Assembly (NCBI RefSeq): GCF_003325355.1
Contig: NZ_CP030850.1
Coordinates: 5,263,501-5,327,500, forward strand
Direction of reading: 5' to 3'
From: Runella rosea
GTDB taxonomy: Bacteria; Bacteroidota; Bacteroidia; Cytophagales; Spirosomataceae
Length of the DNA stretch: 64,000 bases
Shown one piece after another: positions 63,088 to 64,000 of the stretch. A program made the translations under genes and the position numbers. Within the stretch, counting starts at the first letter, position 1. Every line of letters begins with the position of its first letter. The notes beneath the pieces were generated by a model. The model made no database searches. It was not told where the DNA came from and saw only the letters and a list, made by a program, of their open reading frames with translations.

Positions 63088-63378
63088 CTAGGGTTGATTT
63101 TTCTTTTCTTTAAAACCAATGTGAGCCATTTTGAGCAAGTAGCGCCGAAAACCATCTTTTCCATTTAAGCCCAATTTTCGGATGATGTGATTTTTGTGGG
63201 TCTTGACAGTAGCGATTGAGCGGCATAGCTCTTCGGCTATTTCAGCATTTGTTTTGCCGCTCATGGCCGCATAAAGAACTTTTAGTTCCTGATGCGTAAG
63301 GAGTGTATTGTTACGGAGAAGAAATATTTCTAATGCATCTAATTCTTCGAAGTATTCGGGTTGTTGTTTGGCTGTCAT
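63088..63378 (-). CDS. Stand-alone LuxR-type HTH regulator (module 2)
   Basis: A 96-residue LuxR-type DNA-binding domain, 4 or 5 residues different from the copy at 59895-60185. HTH residues are unchanged. It is the first gene downstream of rpsJ, after its terminator, so transcription needs its own leader promoter. The two copies likely bind the same site, so each could regulate both modules. Confidence 0.88.
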   Translation of the reverse strand: MTAKQQPEYFEELDALEIFLLRNNTLLTHQELKVLYAAMSGKTNAEIAEELCRSIATVKTHKNHIIRKLGLNGKDGFRRYLLKMAHIGFKEKKNQP

Positions 63379-63684
63379 GTATTTGGTTGTTGTTTATAGA
63401 ATGTTCTTTTAAACACCAAATCAACTATTTGTCAGTCAACTTTATTTATGAATCCGGGGGATGGGATATCATTCTGACAAACAGCTTTTTGGGCTAGGCT
63501 GTCAACATTGTTTATCAGAAAGTAGGGTGAGATGCGGAAGCCTCGTATTGTCGGTGTGGTAAGAATACGATACGCCTGCGCATAAATTGCGCCAAATATA
63601 CAGTAAGCCTGTGAAGAGCTACAAATAATATTCTAAAAACTTATCAAACGGTTTTGGGGGTGGGAAGAGGGTCATTTTGCCCCT

Positions 63685-63741
63685 AAAAACAACAAAAGCC
63701 GACCTCTTTCGAAGTCGGCTTGGTGGTTGGAAACCTTATCA
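63685..63741 (-). terminator. Native rpsJ terminator (copy 3 of the repeat core)
   Basis: On the minus strand the stop codon is followed by tgataaggtttcc and a hairpin gccgac / gtcggc with a 10-nt loop and the tail ttttgttgttttt. With the stop-codon region it is the original from which copies 1 and 2 derive, as only this copy continues into a real S10 gene. Confidence 0.88.
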
Positions 63742-63999
63742 TTAAACTTTAATCTCAACATCAACGCCACTTGGCAATTCGAGTTTCATCAAAGCATCTA
63801 CGGTTTTGGCGCTTGACGAGTGAATGTCAATCAGGCGCTTGTAGGTGCAAAGTTGGAACTGCTCACGTGATTTCTTGTTCACGTGGGGTGAGCGAAGTAC
63901 CGTGTAGATTTGCTTTTCTGTAGGCAATGGAATCGGGCCGCTAACCACAGCACCCGTTGATTTCACCGCCTTTACAATGCGGTCCGCCGATTTGTCCAC
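63742..63999 (-). CDS. rpsJ: 30S ribosomal protein S10, 5' end outside the window
   Basis: The last 85 codons of S10: [49 protein letters not shown] and the end GVDVEIKV are diagnostic. About 16 N-terminal residues are missing at the window edge. S10 is part of the 30S head and of transcription antitermination with NusB. In most bacteria rpsJ is followed by rplC; here a terminator and foreign-looking modules follow, so rpsJ ends its transcript. Confidence 0.96.
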   Translation of the reverse strand: MDKSADRIVKAVKSTGAVVSGPIPLPTEKQIYTVLRSPHVNKKSREQFQLCTYKRLIDIHSSSAKTVDALMKLELPSGVDVEIKV

Positions 64000-64000
64000 C

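Larger units (their letters stand above)
62900..63755. repeat. Module block B: 855-bp direct repeat with LuxR gene, leader and terminator
   Basis: Second copy of the block at 59706-60565, with the real rpsJ stop and terminator at its right end. The same hairpin (agaagctccg / cggggctttct) lies at 62958-62997, and the leader at 63379-63684 is conserved, including tttgtcagaatgatatccc. A 6-bp deletion (gggtgg reduced to ggtg) and a few substitutions separate the copies. There is no gene in the leader. Confidence 0.88.

Overview
The window looks like chromosome of a Bacteroidota bacterium, most likely order Cytophagales (inference). The evidence is a SusC/SusD pair with sulfatases and an ECF sigma/FecR regulator, a TonB-receptor family with carboxypeptidase-like N-terminal domains, the lipoprotein TamA variant next to TamB, DUF6600, DUF4266 and DUF3570 proteins, and -7 boxes of the Bacteroidetes TAnnTTTG type. 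I saw no tRNA, rRNA, CRISPR array, phage or plasmid genes; rpsJ at the right edge is the only ribosomal gene.

Layout. 0-7 kb: the 3' end of an M61 peptidase, an SDR oxidoreductase and an S41 protease, then a decaying stretch with a REP-associated transposase inside two REP hairpin pairs, a lipoprotein of the SGNH fold that has lost its catalytic Ser and His, and a broken outer-membrane protein gene. 7-25 kb: mostly housekeeping and envelope genes (OmpA lipoprotein, cytochrome P450, pyruvate dehydrogenase E1 beta, a LolA-like protein, the TamB-TamL operon, purQ, an MBL hydrolase, an M14 carboxypeptidase, a DUF6600 protein). 24-29 kb: a LytS/LytTR-type two-component pair divergent from an outer-membrane beta-barrel receptor, with helically phased ATCGGT-like repeats between them.

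28.8-34.8 kb: an extracytoplasmic redox/flavin cluster: ApbE-like-DUF2271 fusion, PepSY membrane protein, Rieske lipoprotein, thioredoxin, canonical ApbE, a tiny DUF4266 lipoprotein ending in GGGCGCN, and a DUF3570 beta-barrel. Its substrate is unknown. 35-40.7 kb: a complete RND efflux operon (adaptor, pump, TolC). 40.6-43.6 kb: an Hsp70-like protein and an L,D-transpeptidase. 43.7-57.3 kb: two sulfatases, SusD, SusC with an N-terminal STN domain, FecR and an ECF sigma factor, read as a self-regulated uptake locus for a sulfated substrate, plus a third sulfatase. Between them lies an unusual pair: a membrane-anchored Ppx/GppA-like protein and a coiled-coil protein.

57.4-64 kb is the most unusual part. 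Immediately downstream of rpsJ lie two tandem modules. Each is bounded by a ~70-bp repeat that copies the rpsJ terminator and stop-codon region. Each carries a near-identical ~850-bp block with a 96-residue LuxR-type HTH protein and a leader, followed by different secreted or lipoprotein cargo. One module holds a duplicated pair (Cys-rich secreted peptide plus lipoprotein); the other holds a JAB/JAMM-like lipoprotein plus two paralogous secreted proteins. In two cargo genes the ATG is out of frame with a perfect signal peptide because of a poly(A) run directly after it. I propose this as a cassette-accretion site at rpsJ, possibly with phase-variable cargo.
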